Shown: in pieces, positions 52,629 through 61,669 of the stretch
Numbering within the stretch: position 1 is the stretch's first letter
Layout: each line of letters opens with the position of its first letter
NCBI RefSeq assembly: GCF_963677155.1
Contig: NZ_OY781884.1
Location: forward strand, 4,460,501-4,524,500
Source: an uncultured Draconibacterium sp.
GTDB lineage: Bacteria > Bacteroidota > Bacteroidia > Bacteroidales > Prolixibacteraceae
DNA length: 64,000 nucleotides
Direction: 5' to 3'
Program-made: the position numbers and the translations under genes
The notes under the pieces: generated by a model
Seen by the model: only the letters and a program-made list of their open reading frames with translations
Database searches by the model: none
What the model was told of the DNA's origin: nothing

Positions 52629-54710
52629 CTAGTTTTTTCCCTTTTTCTCGTCAGGATATTCAATTCTAATATGGTAAATATTTATCAGTTTTTCTAAAAG
52701 GGTACGCTTAATTGTATCAATATCTCTGAAAGTCAGATCCGAATCGTCCAACTGCTTATCCTCAATTTTTTTATCGATCATATTGTCGATAAGCGCCTTA
52801 AGGTTTTCGTGTGTTTTCTCTTTCATACTGCGCGATGCCGCTTCAATTCCGTCAACCAGCATAACCACTGCAGCTTCTTTCGAACGTGGAAGAGGTCCCG
52901 GATAGATAAAGTCTTTATCATCAATCTCCTGATCGGGATTTTGTTCCTGGTGTTTCAAATAGAAGTATTTTGCTTTTGTGGTTCCGTGATGCGTGGCAAT
53001 AAACTCGATTATAACCGCCGGAAGTTTATGCTTTTGTGCCATTTTAACCCCGTTTTTAACGTGATCGATAATCACTTCGGCACTTTTTAAATGACTGATC
53101 CGGTCATGAGGATTCATTCCCATCGCTTGGTTTTCGATAAAAAAGTTGGGGCGTCCAATTTTGCCAATATCGTGGTAAAGTGCACCGGCGCGAACCAAAA
53201 AAGGATTTCCTCCAATGCGCAGAATAACCTCTTCGGCAAGGTTGGCAATTTGCATCGAGTGCTGAAATGTTCCAGGCGCCTGCTCTGCAAGTTTTCGCAA
53301 CAAAGGCTGGTTGCTATCCGATATTTCTATTAAGGTTACATCCGAAACAAATCCAAAAAGTTTTTCGAAAATATATACCAGCGGATATACCAACAGAATT
53401 AGTACACTGCTAATGGCAAACCATTTTAACATCGAATAATCGTAGGATAAAAATGTTCCTTCGTGTATAAGGTTTAGTGCCGTAAAAACAACTACATAGG
53501 TTAAAAATACCCACAAAGCCGCCAATACCAGGTGAACGCGGCGATGCATCTTATTCAGGCTAAAAACCGCAATAAGTCCTGCCGATACTTGTAGAAGTAT
53601 AAATTCGTAATTGTTTGGTGCATAAAATCCCATTAACAGGGTGGTGATAATGAGCGTGAAAATGGCTGTTCGAGAATCGAAAAACGTTCGAATCATAATC
53701 GGAAACACCGCCAGTGGAACCATGTAAATGTGCAGGTTCGGGAAGGTGTTTATAAAGTTCGACAGCAGAATAATGCCAACCATTAGCATTAGCATAAAAC
53801 TTAATTTATTAAGCTGCTGCAGAATATCGCGCCGATACAGCAATAGGAATACAAAAATAAAGCTGAGCAGAACCGAAATAAGCAATACTTTACCAATGGA
53901 AACCATGTAACGGTTTACATCGTTGCCACGTTCTTTTTCGTAACTGGCTTTTAATGATTCAAGCATTTGATATTTTTCAGCATCCACAATTTCGCCTTGC
54001 AGCACAATTCGTTGTCCTTGTTTAACCATTCCGCGCGTAGCCGATATCGATTGTGTTATCTCATCAATTTCTTTCTGACTGGTTTCGTCATCGTACGAAA
54101 GGTTGGCCGTTATATACCGTTCAAGATTAAGATTTGCCAGTCCGGGAAAATTATACCCCTCGCTAACCAAGGTGTGTCGTGTTTTTTGCAGGGCGTTGTA
54201 AGCCGATTTTTCAGAATACAATTGGTCAATATCTTCTTTCTGAACAATATTTCCGGTGCGTTTATTAATTTCATCTTTGCCCTTTAACTCGTTATAAATG
54301 TCAACAGAGAAAAGCAGAATTCCGTTGTCGTATAGTTCATCGAGCTTTGTTGATAAAACATCAAATATTTTTTTCTTATTGGTATTTGTTGTGTCAATAT
54401 CGAGTTCCAGCTCTGTACGAAGACGTGCTATACTTTTGTTTTTTTGGGTAGTATCGTTTAAAAAATAGGGAACGAGTGAATTAATTTGCTCTGCTTTTTC
54501 GTCATTCAGTTCGTTTGCCGTTTTTAAAATAGCAAAGTCAAACGGTGCCACAAGGTTTTCGTGTTGCCATGGAAATCCCCTCTGGTACTCGTATTTAAAC
54601 TTTGGCTCTCCGGGCAAAATCAAATACAAAGCCACTGCTGTTAGCGCAAATAAAGCTAACTGCAAAAACAGTAGGGTGTAGCTTTTTAGTTTTCTCATTA
54701 ATTTCTTCAT
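52629..54710 (-). CDS. 7TM-HD family phosphohydrolase (PgpH-like)
   Basis: A 693-residue membrane protein: one N-terminal helix, an extracytoplasmic 7TMR-HDED domain (about 45-265), seven transmembrane helices (about 270-470) and a cytosolic HD domain. The HD motifs are seen in FQHSMQIANLAEEV, GALYHDIGKIGRPNFFIENQ, IEFIATHHGT and VMLVDGIEAASRS. In Firmicutes PgpH cleaves cyclic di-AMP; that activity here is inferred from the family. No diadenylate cyclase lies in the window. Confidence 0.92.
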   Translation of the reverse strand: MKKLMRKLKSYTLLFLQLALFALTAVALYLILPGEPKFKYEYQRGFPWQHENLVAPFDFAILKTANELNDEKAEQINSLVPYFLNDTTQKNKSIARLRTELELDIDTTNTNKKKIFDVLSTKLDELYDNGILLFSVDIYNELKGKDEINKRTGNIVQKEDIDQLYSEKSAYNALQKTRHTLVSEGYNFPGLANLNLERYITANLSYDDETSQKEIDEITQSISATRGMVKQGQRIVLQGEIVDAEKYQMLESLKASYEKERGNDVNRYMVSIGKVLLISVLLSFIFVFLLLYRRDILQQLNKLSFMLMLMVGIILLSNFINTFPNLHIYMVPLAVFPIMIRTFFDSRTAIFTLIITTLLMGFYAPNNYEFILLQVSAGLIAVFSLNKMHRRVHLVLAALWVFLTYVVVFTALNLIHEGTFLSYDYSMLKWFAISSVLILLVYPLVYIFEKLFGFVSDVTLIEISDSNQPLLRKLAEQAPGTFQHSMQIANLAEEVILRIGGNPFLVRAGALYHDIGKIGRPNFFIENQAMGMNPHDRISHLKSAEVIIDHVKNGVKMAQKHKLPAVIIEFIATHHGTTKAKYFYLKHQEQNPDQEIDDKDFIYPGPLPRSKEAAVVMLVDGIEAASRSMKEKTHENLKALIDNMIDKKIEDKQLDDSDLTFRDIDTIKRTLLEKLINIYHIRIEYPDEKKGKN

Positions 54711-54812
54711 ATACCGAATATCGAAATTTTGATTTAAAATACCATTACTCTTATCTGCTTCTTTTTAAACTACCTCTTAATATCTAATTGACAAATTCGG
54801 TTTGCAGATAAG

Positions 54813-54841
54813 TTTGTAAAGCCCATTTTTTCTTAGTTTTG
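54813..54841 (+). promoter_or_regulatory. Perfect Bacteroidota promoter (TTTG-N17-TAGTTTTG)
   Basis: TTTG at 54813-54816 and TAGTTTTG at 54834-54841 with exactly 17 bases between them, the textbook arrangement. It is 61 bases before the NlpC/P60 start. Confidence 0.75.
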
Positions 54842-54902
54842 TGTTTATACGCTTCAAACAGGTGCTATTCCTGTTTTACAAAATAAAATTAAGAAAATAT
54901 TG

Positions 54903-55688
54903 ATGAACTACGGCATTTCTAATTTAAGTATTATTCCGGTTCGGCTTGAACCATCTGAAAAAAGCGAAATGGTTACACAGATTCTTTTTGGCGAACACTT
55001 TGAAATGCGCGAGCAAATGGTAGGCTGGACGAACGTTAAGTTGGCCTATGACGGTTACGAGGGCTGGATTGATACAAAAATGATTACGCCAATATCTATT
55101 CGTACATTAAACAAGATTGAAAAGAGCCCAACTGCCGTTACATCCGATATTATAACGATTGTTCCGGTTAACGAAGAGCAAAATCTTATGCTGGCCGCTG
55201 GAAGTACATTGCCGGTTTGGCGGCCTTATCTAAAACAGTTTTCGGTAATACAAGACACCTATCTGGCAACCGGAGATGTGATTTACGGTAAACTGAAAAA
55301 TGCAAGAGAGATAGCCATAAAGCAGGCGTTGAAATACTTTAATGCACCTTATTTGTGGGGAGGAAGAACTCCTTTTGGTGTTGATTGCAGTGGTTTTACC
55401 CAAATAATTTATAAAATGATTGGCATTAAATTACCCCGCGATGCCAGCGAGCAGGTAAAAATAGGAACGGCAATGAGTTTTGTTGACGAGGCAGAGCCCG
55501 GCGACCTTGCTTTTTTCGATGATGAGGAAGGAAATATTGTTCATGTGGGAATTATCTGGAAACGAAATAAAATCATTCATGCATCGGGGCAGGTGCGTAT
55601 TGATAATGTCGATCAGTTTGGAATTTTTAATATCGATACGCAACGTTATACCCACAAAATGCGAGTAATGAAGAAAATAATAGAATAA
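54903..55688 (+). CDS. NlpC/P60-family peptidoglycan hydrolase with SH3 domains
   Basis: A 261-residue C40 cysteine peptidase that cuts peptidoglycan stem peptides. Two bacterial SH3 domains (MTQ-type, VPVRLEPSEKSEMVTQILFGE and LPVWRPYLKQF) precede the catalytic domain. The nucleophile is in FGVDCSGFTQIIYK (Cys near 162), the His in IVHVGIIWK, and the third polar residue in IIHASGQVRID. No signal peptide is visible, so it may stay in the cytosol to recycle wall peptides. The TTG just before the ATG is rejected. A 30-residue ORF follows immediately. Confidence 0.92.
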   Translation: MNYGISNLSIIPVRLEPSEKSEMVTQILFGEHFEMREQMVGWTNVKLAYDGYEGWIDTKMITPISIRTLNKIEKSPTAVTSDIITIVPVNEEQNLMLAAGSTLPVWRPYLKQFSVIQDTYLATGDVIYGKLKNAREIAIKQALKYFNAPYLWGGRTPFGVDCSGFTQIIYKMIGIKLPRDASEQVKIGTAMSFVDEAEPGDLAFFDDEEGNIVHVGIIWKRNKIIHASGQVRIDNVDQFGIFNIDTQRYTHKMRVMKKIIE

Positions 55689-55689
55689 A

Positions 55690-55782
55690 ATGGAAAACAT
55701 TGAGCTTGTTATTTACGTTGCCCTTTTTGTTGCCGCTATCTATATGGTTGTAAAACATTGGAAAACAGGTCGTAAGAAGTAG
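55690..55782 (+). CDS. 30-residue membrane micropeptide (possible)
   Basis: It starts one base after the TAA of the NlpC/P60 gene. It opens MENIELVIYVALFVAAIYMVV, a single clear transmembrane helix, and closes KHWKTGRKK, a basic cytosolic tail that fits the positive-inside rule. The tight spacing suggests translational coupling. No known family recognised; it could be a small membrane regulator of the upstream enzyme. Confidence 0.5.
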   Translation: MENIELVIYVALFVAAIYMVVKHWKTGRKK

Positions 55783-55957
55783 TGTTTCTCGAAGTTTTTG
55801 TTGTTTTTATACGAAATTTGTAGTTGTAAAAACAGTTTTACCGCAAACTTTTTCTTCCGACATTTCGGTCACGATCTCGTTTAGCGTCATCGTTTTTTTG
55901 CTTTTGACTTTTCATTTTTAACTTTAGTCCTTAAAATTTATCCTTAATTCTTCTAAA

Positions 55958-56374
55958 ATGTATACCTATAAATATCCGCGTGCAGCCCTTACTGTTGATG
56001 CTATTGTTTTTGTAAAATCAGGTAAAGAAACTTCGGTTTTGCTGATTGAACGGGGGAGGGAGCCTTTTAAAAACAGGTGGGCCTTACCCGGAGGTTTTAT
56101 CGAAATGGACGAAACATTGGAACAGGCTTGCATTCGTGAACTGGAGGAAGAAACAGGTTTGCAAATTGAAAAAATGCAGCAATTTGGAGCTTATGATGCC
56201 ATTAACCGCGATCCACGCCATCGTACTATTTCCGTAGTTTATTCGGTGGAGTTGAAAGAACAAAAGCCGGTAAAAGGCAGCGATGATGCTGCACAGGCAA
56301 AGTGGTTTTCATTGGAAGATTTACCGGAGCTGGCATTTGATCATGCTGAGATTTTAGCCGATTTCTTTAAATAA
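55958..56374 (+). CDS. Nudix hydrolase
   Basis: A 138-residue stand-alone Nudix enzyme with an intact Nudix box starting at GGFIEMDETLEQACIREL and continuing EEETGLQI. The N terminus YKYPRAALTVDAIVFVKSGKETSVLLIERGREPFKNRWALPGG is typical of ADP-ribose or nucleoside-diphosphate hydrolases. Exact substrate unknown. In contrast with the regulator at 8101, all catalytic residues are kept. Confidence 0.92.
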   Translation: MYTYKYPRAALTVDAIVFVKSGKETSVLLIERGREPFKNRWALPGGFIEMDETLEQACIRELEEETGLQIEKMQQFGAYDAINRDPRHRTISVVYSVELKEQKPVKGSDDAAQAKWFSLEDLPELAFDHAEILADFFK

Positions 56375-56427
56375 AACATTCATGATTCCCGGAAATCACC
56401 AATAGTGATGCAAATTTTCAGCTAACT

Positions 56428-56495
56428 TTCCCTCATTTCTTCTCTTTGTAAAAAGAGGGGGACGATTGTGAGCGAAGGCACAATCAGGGTGAGTC
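56428..56495. repeat. Intergenic hairpin repeat
   Basis: It starts CCCTCATTTCTTCTC and ends CAGGGTGAG; the ends are loosely complementary. Inside are CTCTTTGTAAAAAGAG and GATTGTG...CACAATC hairpins. Looks like another dispersed repeat of the phylum. Confidence 0.5.
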
Positions 56496-56547
56496 AATAT
56501 ATTTTGAACCAGTTATTGCTATTGATTCTTAAAAGACTTTCAGAAAA

Positions 56548-56586
56548 AAATAGCGGTAAAGAAATATGAAATCTTAACCGCTATTT
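56548..56586. terminator. Intrinsic terminator between Nudix and C69 genes
   Basis: AAATAGCGGT (56548-56557) and ACCGCTATTT (56577-56586) are perfectly complementary, with A and T runs outside. It can serve the convergent genes on both sides. Confidence 0.7.
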
Positions 56587-56609
56587 CTATTTATATATGT
56601 AAATCTTCG

Positions 56610-58220
56610 TTAGAACTTCCAACGCATATCAACCCACAGTTTATCGCCCAGTTCCCACCAGCGGTTTATTGCCGAGCGCAACGAAGCGTTACTGTACCCC
56701 GTAAGGTATTCGCGACACAACTGGGTTGGATTTCCGTTAGCAGCATTTTCCTTGTCTTTTTTCAGCAATTCCATGGCGTGGTTTTCAACGAACTCAGTTT
56801 CATTTAAAACCTTATTTTCAAATTCTGAGACAACTGGTTCAACTATTTTTTTTCCGGTGCCCCAGTTTACTAAAGCCAAGCGGTTGGCGCGGGTAAATGC
56901 CCACATGGCCGACTGGCGGCTAAAATGTTTGTGTCCGCAATAGTTGTAAGCATCGGGTAAACTCAGGTTGCCACAATAAATGGGCACGCGTGGCGATAAC
57001 CGTGGAATATCGAGACTAAACCAAACTTTGCCGCCAATTTCGTTTGGAAGGTCATCGCGCAGTTGTGCAATCCATGAGTACGAACAATACTGCACCGAAA
57101 TGGGGCGGCGACGGTAAACAGAATTCTCTTTCAGGGCATTCATCAAATCACGCTTATCTTTTGCCAGCCACGGGTGAGCTGCGGGGCTGATGATCGTATC
57201 GATCACTTCTTCGCCATTATCATTCTTTGTTTTGTGGGCAACTTTCAGGTTGCGAATCGTTTCATATTCCGTACCATCATAAGTCTGCTTGTACAAGGCA
57301 ATCACTTCGCTGATATTTACTTTTTTCTCTACTTTCACAGAGAACGGCAATTCATCGGCGTCGAATTTCAGGTGTAAACCCGGTGCCATTGAACTTAACA
57401 CAAAATACTCACGAATATTGAATGGTTTCTCGCCGCTGTAGGCTTTCCAGAATTTAAACGGTTCTTTTCCGTCCCAATATCCCAGCTCTTTGGCCACTTC
57501 AAAAACATTGTCGGAAGCCATGTAATAATCCGGATTATTCAGATCAAGTTCTCCAATTCGTGGAATATTCGCTGAAATTCCCACATGATCATCCGGAATA
57601 CGTTGGGCAGCCCAAACACCACCAATTTTATCCGGTCCTTCGCCAAAAATCTCCAGTTGCCACACCTCTTTGGTATCGGCAATGGTTATACATTCGCCGT
57701 AATCAGCAAAGCCGTATTCTTTGATTAATTCTCCAATCAGTTTTATAGCATCGCGTGCTTTTGTACAGCGTTGCAACGCAATACGCTCCAGCTCTTCAAT
57801 CAGAAAAAGGCCATTTTCATTTTTCAATTCTTCGCGGCCGGAGATTGTGGTTTCGCCGATTGCCAGTTGCTTTTCGTTGATACATGGATAGGCCGTATTC
57901 AAGTAGGCGTAAGTTTCGCGTGCTTCGGGAATCTCTCCTTTTAATTCTAACCCATCTTTACTCCACGCGGTTTGAGTGTGCATGGTTCCCCAATAAACTT
58001 TATGTGTTGTGTCGCGGTCGAATTTTTGGGACGGAACAAAATTTACCCAGGTGCGGTAATACGCATCGCAGGTGTGTGCTGTAATCACCGAGCCATCGTC
58101 GGTAGCGTCTTTTCCAAACATAATGCTGGTACAGCTTTCGTTTCTGGTTTCGTCGGGTTGGGCAAGCAATAATGATGCTGATGACAGTATCAACGTCAGG
58201 AGTAAAGATATTCGTAACAT
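56610..58220 (-). CDS. C69-family dipeptidase
   Basis: A 536-residue secreted N-terminal-nucleophile peptidase. The signal peptide (1-20) is followed by a short propeptide; the nucleophile is Cys30 in NESCTSIMFGKDATDDGSVITAHT, exposed after processing. Further family blocks are NENGLFLIEELERIALQRC, EVWQLEIFGEGPDKIGGVWAAQRIPDDHVGISAN and QYCSYSWIAQLRDDLP. It releases dipeptides or amino acids from peptides. A -7 box TAATTTTG lies at 58237-58244. Confidence 0.92.
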   Translation of the reverse strand: MLRISLLLTLILSSASLLLAQPDETRNESCTSIMFGKDATDDGSVITAHTCDAYYRTWVNFVPSQKFDRDTTHKVYWGTMHTQTAWSKDGLELKGEIPEARETYAYLNTAYPCINEKQLAIGETTISGREELKNENGLFLIEELERIALQRCTKARDAIKLIGELIKEYGFADYGECITIADTKEVWQLEIFGEGPDKIGGVWAAQRIPDDHVGISANIPRIGELDLNNPDYYMASDNVFEVAKELGYWDGKEPFKFWKAYSGEKPFNIREYFVLSSMAPGLHLKFDADELPFSVKVEKKVNISEVIALYKQTYDGTEYETIRNLKVAHKTKNDNGEEVIDTIISPAAHPWLAKDKRDLMNALKENSVYRRRPISVQYCSYSWIAQLRDDLPNEIGGKVWFSLDIPRLSPRVPIYCGNLSLPDAYNYCGHKHFSRQSAMWAFTRANRLALVNWGTGKKIVEPVVSEFENKVLNETEFVENHAMELLKKDKENAANGNPTQLCREYLTGYSNASLRSAINRWWELGDKLWVDMRWKF

Positions 58221-58236
58221 AGTGTAAAATTTTGCT

Positions 58237-58244
58237 CAAAATTA
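58237..58244 (-). promoter_or_regulatory. -7 box (TAATTTTG) before the C69 gene
   Basis: The minus strand reads TAATTTTG 17 bases before the ATG at 58220, in agreement with TAnnTTTG. Confidence 0.45.
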
Positions 58245-58312
58245 ATAGAAATGGCAGGTGGTGCAAACTATTTTGATTTTATGACGAGTATTCTCTAAAA
58301 TTATTGCGAGGC

Positions 58313-59251
58313 TTAATGCCCGTCAATTCCGTGTAGCATCAGAAACGAATGTATCAGAATTTTATGAATCTCGGTTAAGTATTCGTTTACGGCTTTGGTA
58401 CTGCCAGGCAGCGAGAATACAAGTGTTTTGTTTTTCACTCCGGCGATAGAACGGCTTAACAGCGCATTGGGTTTTTCAGCACCATATTTCAATCGAATGT
58501 GATCCATAATTCCCGGAATTTCCAAATCGATAAAATTGGAAATGATAGTCGGAGCAATATCGCGAGGCCCGATTCCGGTGCTGCCCGTTGTGTAAATAAT
58601 ATCGTAACCATCGTTGACAGCCGTTTGTAGTTCTACTTCGAGCAACTCTTTTTCATCAGGAATTACGGTGCGTGATGTTTCGCACAGGTATGTTTTTGAT
58701 GCGAACCAATCTTTGCTCAGTTTCTCTAGCATTGGTCCGCTTTTGTCTTTGTAAATACCATGGAAAGCACGGTCGCTCAAGGTTATCACCTTAATTCGGA
58801 ATGTTTTTGGGATGTATTCCATCGTATCATTTTCCGAAAGTGCTCCCGGTTTTATTACCCGGCAGAAGATCCCTTCTTTAGGCATCACACATTTTCCTGC
58901 CAGCTGAAAAATCTCACAGTTATCGCCGTGGCATTTTTTTCCTATCTGTGTAACTTCCAATTCTACCTTACCTGCTCTGAACCGATCAAAAGGCATGGCT
59001 TTATGAACTGCAATTCCCTCGGTTGTAATGTTCTCGGCAAACTCACCATATTTGATCTCACGGCCTAATTCTCCTTCAAAACCTTTAATACTTTCAGCAG
59101 CCAGCAAACTTATCTGGCGGTGCCATTTCCCGGCGTGAGCATCGCCTTCAATACCATCAAGGTCTAGGTTTAGTTCTTTACGTGGGGTTTTAATCGTACC
59201 TTTTTTCTCCGAAATATTTAGTGATTTTATTTTACAGGTTTGCGCTTCCAT
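58313..59251 (-). CDS. MOSC-Mog fusion protein (molybdopterin adenylyltransferase)
   Basis: A 312-residue two-domain protein. Residues 1-145 form a MOSC domain (GIEGDAHAGKWHRQISLLAAESI, FAENITTEGI, and the conserved Cys in GKKCHGDNCEIF), a sulfur-carrier fold. Residues 150-312 form a MogA/MoaB domain (VITLSDRAFHGIYKDKSGP, YTTGSTGIGPRDIAP, LVFSLPGSTKAVNEYL), which adenylylates molybdopterin for MoeA. Last gene of the molybdenum-cofactor operon, 8 bases after moaC. Confidence 0.9.
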   Translation of the reverse strand: MEAQTCKIKSLNISEKKGTIKTPRKELNLDLDGIEGDAHAGKWHRQISLLAAESIKGFEGELGREIKYGEFAENITTEGIAVHKAMPFDRFRAGKVELEVTQIGKKCHGDNCEIFQLAGKCVMPKEGIFCRVIKPGALSENDTMEYIPKTFRIKVITLSDRAFHGIYKDKSGPMLEKLSKDWFASKTYLCETSRTVIPDEKELLEVELQTAVNDGYDIIYTTGSTGIGPRDIAPTIISNFIDLEIPGIMDHIRLKYGAEKPNALLSRSIAGVKNKTLVFSLPGSTKAVNEYLTEIHKILIHSFLMLHGIDGH

Positions 59252-59259
59252 TTCAGTAG

Positions 59260-59706
59260 TTATATTTTCTCCTTAAAGTCAAGTTTTACATCGCCCATTA
59301 CCATGTTTTTATCAACGGCTTTGCACATGTCGTAAATGGTTAGCAACGCAACGTTCACGGCTGTTAAGGCCTCCATCTCAACGCCGGTTTGCCCAATGCA
59401 TTTGGTTAAACTTTTTACCCAAACACCATTTCCCTGAACTTCTGCTTTAACTTCCACTTTGGTTAGCTGCAGTGGATGGCAAAGCGGAATCAACCTTGAT
59501 GTTTCTTTTGCTGCCTGAATTCCGGCAATTTCAGCAATGGTGATTACATCACCTTTTTTTATCAGGCTTTCGTTTATCAGCCGAATGGTCTCCGGCTGCA
59601 AAGCAATAAAACCCGAGGCTTTGGCAGTTCGTACCTGTTGTGGTTTGTGCCCCACATCTACCATGTTGGCTTTTCCTTCTTCGTTTATATGTGATAATTG
59701 ACTCAT
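59260..59706 (-). CDS. moaC: Cyclic pyranopterin monophosphate synthase
   Basis: A 148-residue hexameric enzyme turning MoaA's 3',8-cyclo-GTP product into cyclic pyranopterin. Motifs: ANMVDVGHKPQQVRTAKASGFI, AAKETSRLIPLCHPLQLTKV (active-site CHPL) and QTGVEMEALTAVNVALLTIYDMCKAVDKNM. Full length. 3 bases after moaA. Confidence 0.97.
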   Translation of the reverse strand: MSQLSHINEEGKANMVDVGHKPQQVRTAKASGFIALQPETIRLINESLIKKGDVITIAEIAGIQAAKETSRLIPLCHPLQLTKVEVKAEVQGNGVWVKSLTKCIGQTGVEMEALTAVNVALLTIYDMCKAVDKNMVMGDVKLDFKEKI

Positions 59707-59709
59707 ATT

Positions 59710-60510
59710 TTATCCTCCAATATTTGAGAAATTGTGTGATTCGGTTCCTACTCCCTTTTCCGGTTTGTTTTGCAATGCCTGGTTGTATGCTTCTTCGATA
59801 CCGAGTTTGCGAATGCTGTAACGCAGCCCTGAATGCAAGCAGGGAACGAGAAACCCGTCGGCAGTTATACGCAGGCGGTTACAAATCTTGCAAATGCCGC
59901 CTAACCCTCCGTCAACAGCATAAAACTCGCCAGTGCGCAAATCCATCTGTCGAATGAAACGTAGCTTCAGTCCTTTCTTTTGACAGAACTCCCGTACTTC
60001 TTGTTCATCAACTTCATTTTCTCCGGGAATACGAACAAAGTTTATTTTTACAGGCAAAAGTTTGGCTTCAATTGCTGCGTCTATTCCATGTAGCACATCA
60101 TCTAATTTTCCTATGCGTGTAATCTTTTTGAACTTTTCGGGATTCATGGTATCCAGGCTGATGTTTACCCGTTTTAGTCCGGCAGCCTTTAAAGCTCTGG
60201 CATATCGAGGTAAGAGAACACCGTTTGTTGTCATTCCAATATCCTCAATCTCAGGAATAGCAGAAAGCATACTTATTAACTCCGGAAGATCTTTGCGTAC
60301 CAAAGGTTCACCACCGGTAATTCGAAGTTTTTTAATCCCAAGCTTAACTCCTGCTTTAACGATGTTGGTAATTTCTTGAAATGAAAGAATATCCTCGTGC
60401 TTTTTTAGTGGCAAACCTTCGGCAGGCATACAGTACTTGCACCGAAAATTGCAACGGTCGGTTACTGAAATACGCAGGTAGTTAATATGTCTGTTAAAGC
60501 GGTCGTACAT
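59710..60510 (-). CDS. moaA: GTP 3',8-cyclase MoaA, compact form
   Basis: Radical SAM enzyme for the first step of molybdopterin synthesis. The N-terminal cluster motif CNFRCKYC is near residue 20 and GGEPLVRKD follows. The C-terminal cluster motif is CKICNRLRITADGFLVPC. The protein ends SNIGG, keeping the catalytic double-Gly tail. At 266 residues it is about 60 shorter than usual: between RFIRQMD and GGICKIC only about 14 residues remain where standard MoaA has a long loop and strand region. The frame is intact, so this is a compact variant. It overlaps moeA by 17 bases. Confidence 0.92.
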   Translation of the reverse strand: MYDRFNRHINYLRISVTDRCNFRCKYCMPAEGLPLKKHEDILSFQEITNIVKAGVKLGIKKLRITGGEPLVRKDLPELISMLSAIPEIEDIGMTTNGVLLPRYARALKAAGLKRVNISLDTMNPEKFKKITRIGKLDDVLHGIDAAIEAKLLPVKINFVRIPGENEVDEQEVREFCQKKGLKLRFIRQMDLRTGEFYAVDGGLGGICKICNRLRITADGFLVPCLHSGLRYSIRKLGIEEAYNQALQNKPEKGVGTESHNFSNIGG

Positions 60511-61669
60511 AGGCTAATTCATCAGTCTGAATGCTTGAAACTCCCAGTGGTACTTCCAGCAGGGCATTTGCAAAGGCCAGTGCATTTATATGCGCCGATC
60601 CATGAAAAGGAATTTCGGAAATTGCTCCGTCAGCATTTATAACGACCGGAATAATCGCCAGTCGATTGGCTTTTTTTCGCTGATATGTAAAGTTCATTTT
60701 AGCTTTTACGCGCAACGGTGCGAAGTTAGCTCCGAGTAGTTTGTAGATCACCGGTTTGGCAATCAACTCAAATTGCACAAATGACGACACGGGATTTCCG
60801 GAAAGTCCAAAAACAAACTTGCCTTCCTTTTCTGAAAAAGTCATTGGGTTACCCGGTTTAATGCCTGTGTGATCCCAGTATATTTTAAAGCCCTGTTCTT
60901 TTAATATTTCCGGAATAAAATCGAAATCGCCAACCGATGCACCACCGGTGAAAACGATAAAATCGCTTGATTCCAGCGCTTTTTTGAAACTTTTGGTGAG
61001 CAATTCGTAATCGTCAACCAGCATGAGTTCAGCCACAACTTCAAGGTTCACTTTCTTAATCTGGGTGATTACCTGGCTGGAATTACTGTTTCGTATCTGT
61101 CCGGGTTTTGGCGTTTCAGATGGGAGAACCAATTCACTTCCAGTGGCGATTATGGTTACTTTTGGGCGTTTCGATACCAAAACTTCAGCATAACCTGCAC
61201 CGGCAAGCACGGCCATTTGAGGGACATTAATTAACGTACCTTTTTTTAGCAGAACATCACCCTTTTTATAATCTTCACCCAGATAACAGATATTCTTTTT
61301 CGTTCTAGAATTGGTACAGCGCACCATATTTCCAGAAAGGTTTTCAGCATCTTCAACCATAAAAACACAATCGCATTCGGGTGGAACAGCAGCACCGGTC
61401 ATAATTTTCACACACTGGTTTCTCCCAATTTCAACAGAAGCTATTTTGCCGGCATTTATCACTTCTAAAACTTCCAACTCGTTGTTAATATCTTCAAGTC
61501 GGCAAGCATAACCATCCATTGCTGATTTATTGAAAGGCGGCATGTTTAAGTCTGCAACTACATCCTCTTGTAATACCCTGTTAAAAGCATTTTCAAGCAG
61601 AACTTTTTCGGTAGGGGAAAACGGTTTTAAGTTGCCAAGCAGCTGTTGTATTTCTTCAAACTGGTTCAT
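60494..61669 (-). CDS. moeA: Molybdopterin molybdenumtransferase
   Basis: A 391-residue enzyme that inserts molybdate into adenylylated molybdopterin. Blocks seen: NMPPFNKSAMDGYA, MTGAAVPPECDCVFMVED, VTIIATGSELV, FTGGASVGDFDFIPEIL and GLSGNPVSSFVQFEL. Four-domain length is normal. Its start overlaps the MobB-like stop by 4 bases and its end overlaps moaA. Confidence 0.96.
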   Translation of the reverse strand: MNQFEEIQQLLGNLKPFSPTEKVLLENAFNRVLQEDVVADLNMPPFNKSAMDGYACRLEDINNELEVLEVINAGKIASVEIGRNQCVKIMTGAAVPPECDCVFMVEDAENLSGNMVRCTNSRTKKNICYLGEDYKKGDVLLKKGTLINVPQMAVLAGAGYAEVLVSKRPKVTIIATGSELVLPSETPKPGQIRNSNSSQVITQIKKVNLEVVAELMLVDDYELLTKSFKKALESSDFIVFTGGASVGDFDFIPEILKEQGFKIYWDHTGIKPGNPMTFSEKEGKFVFGLSGNPVSSFVQFELIAKPVIYKLLGANFAPLRVKAKMNFTYQRKKANRLAIIPVVINADGAISEIPFHGSAHINALAFANALLEVPLGVSSIQTDELAYVRPL

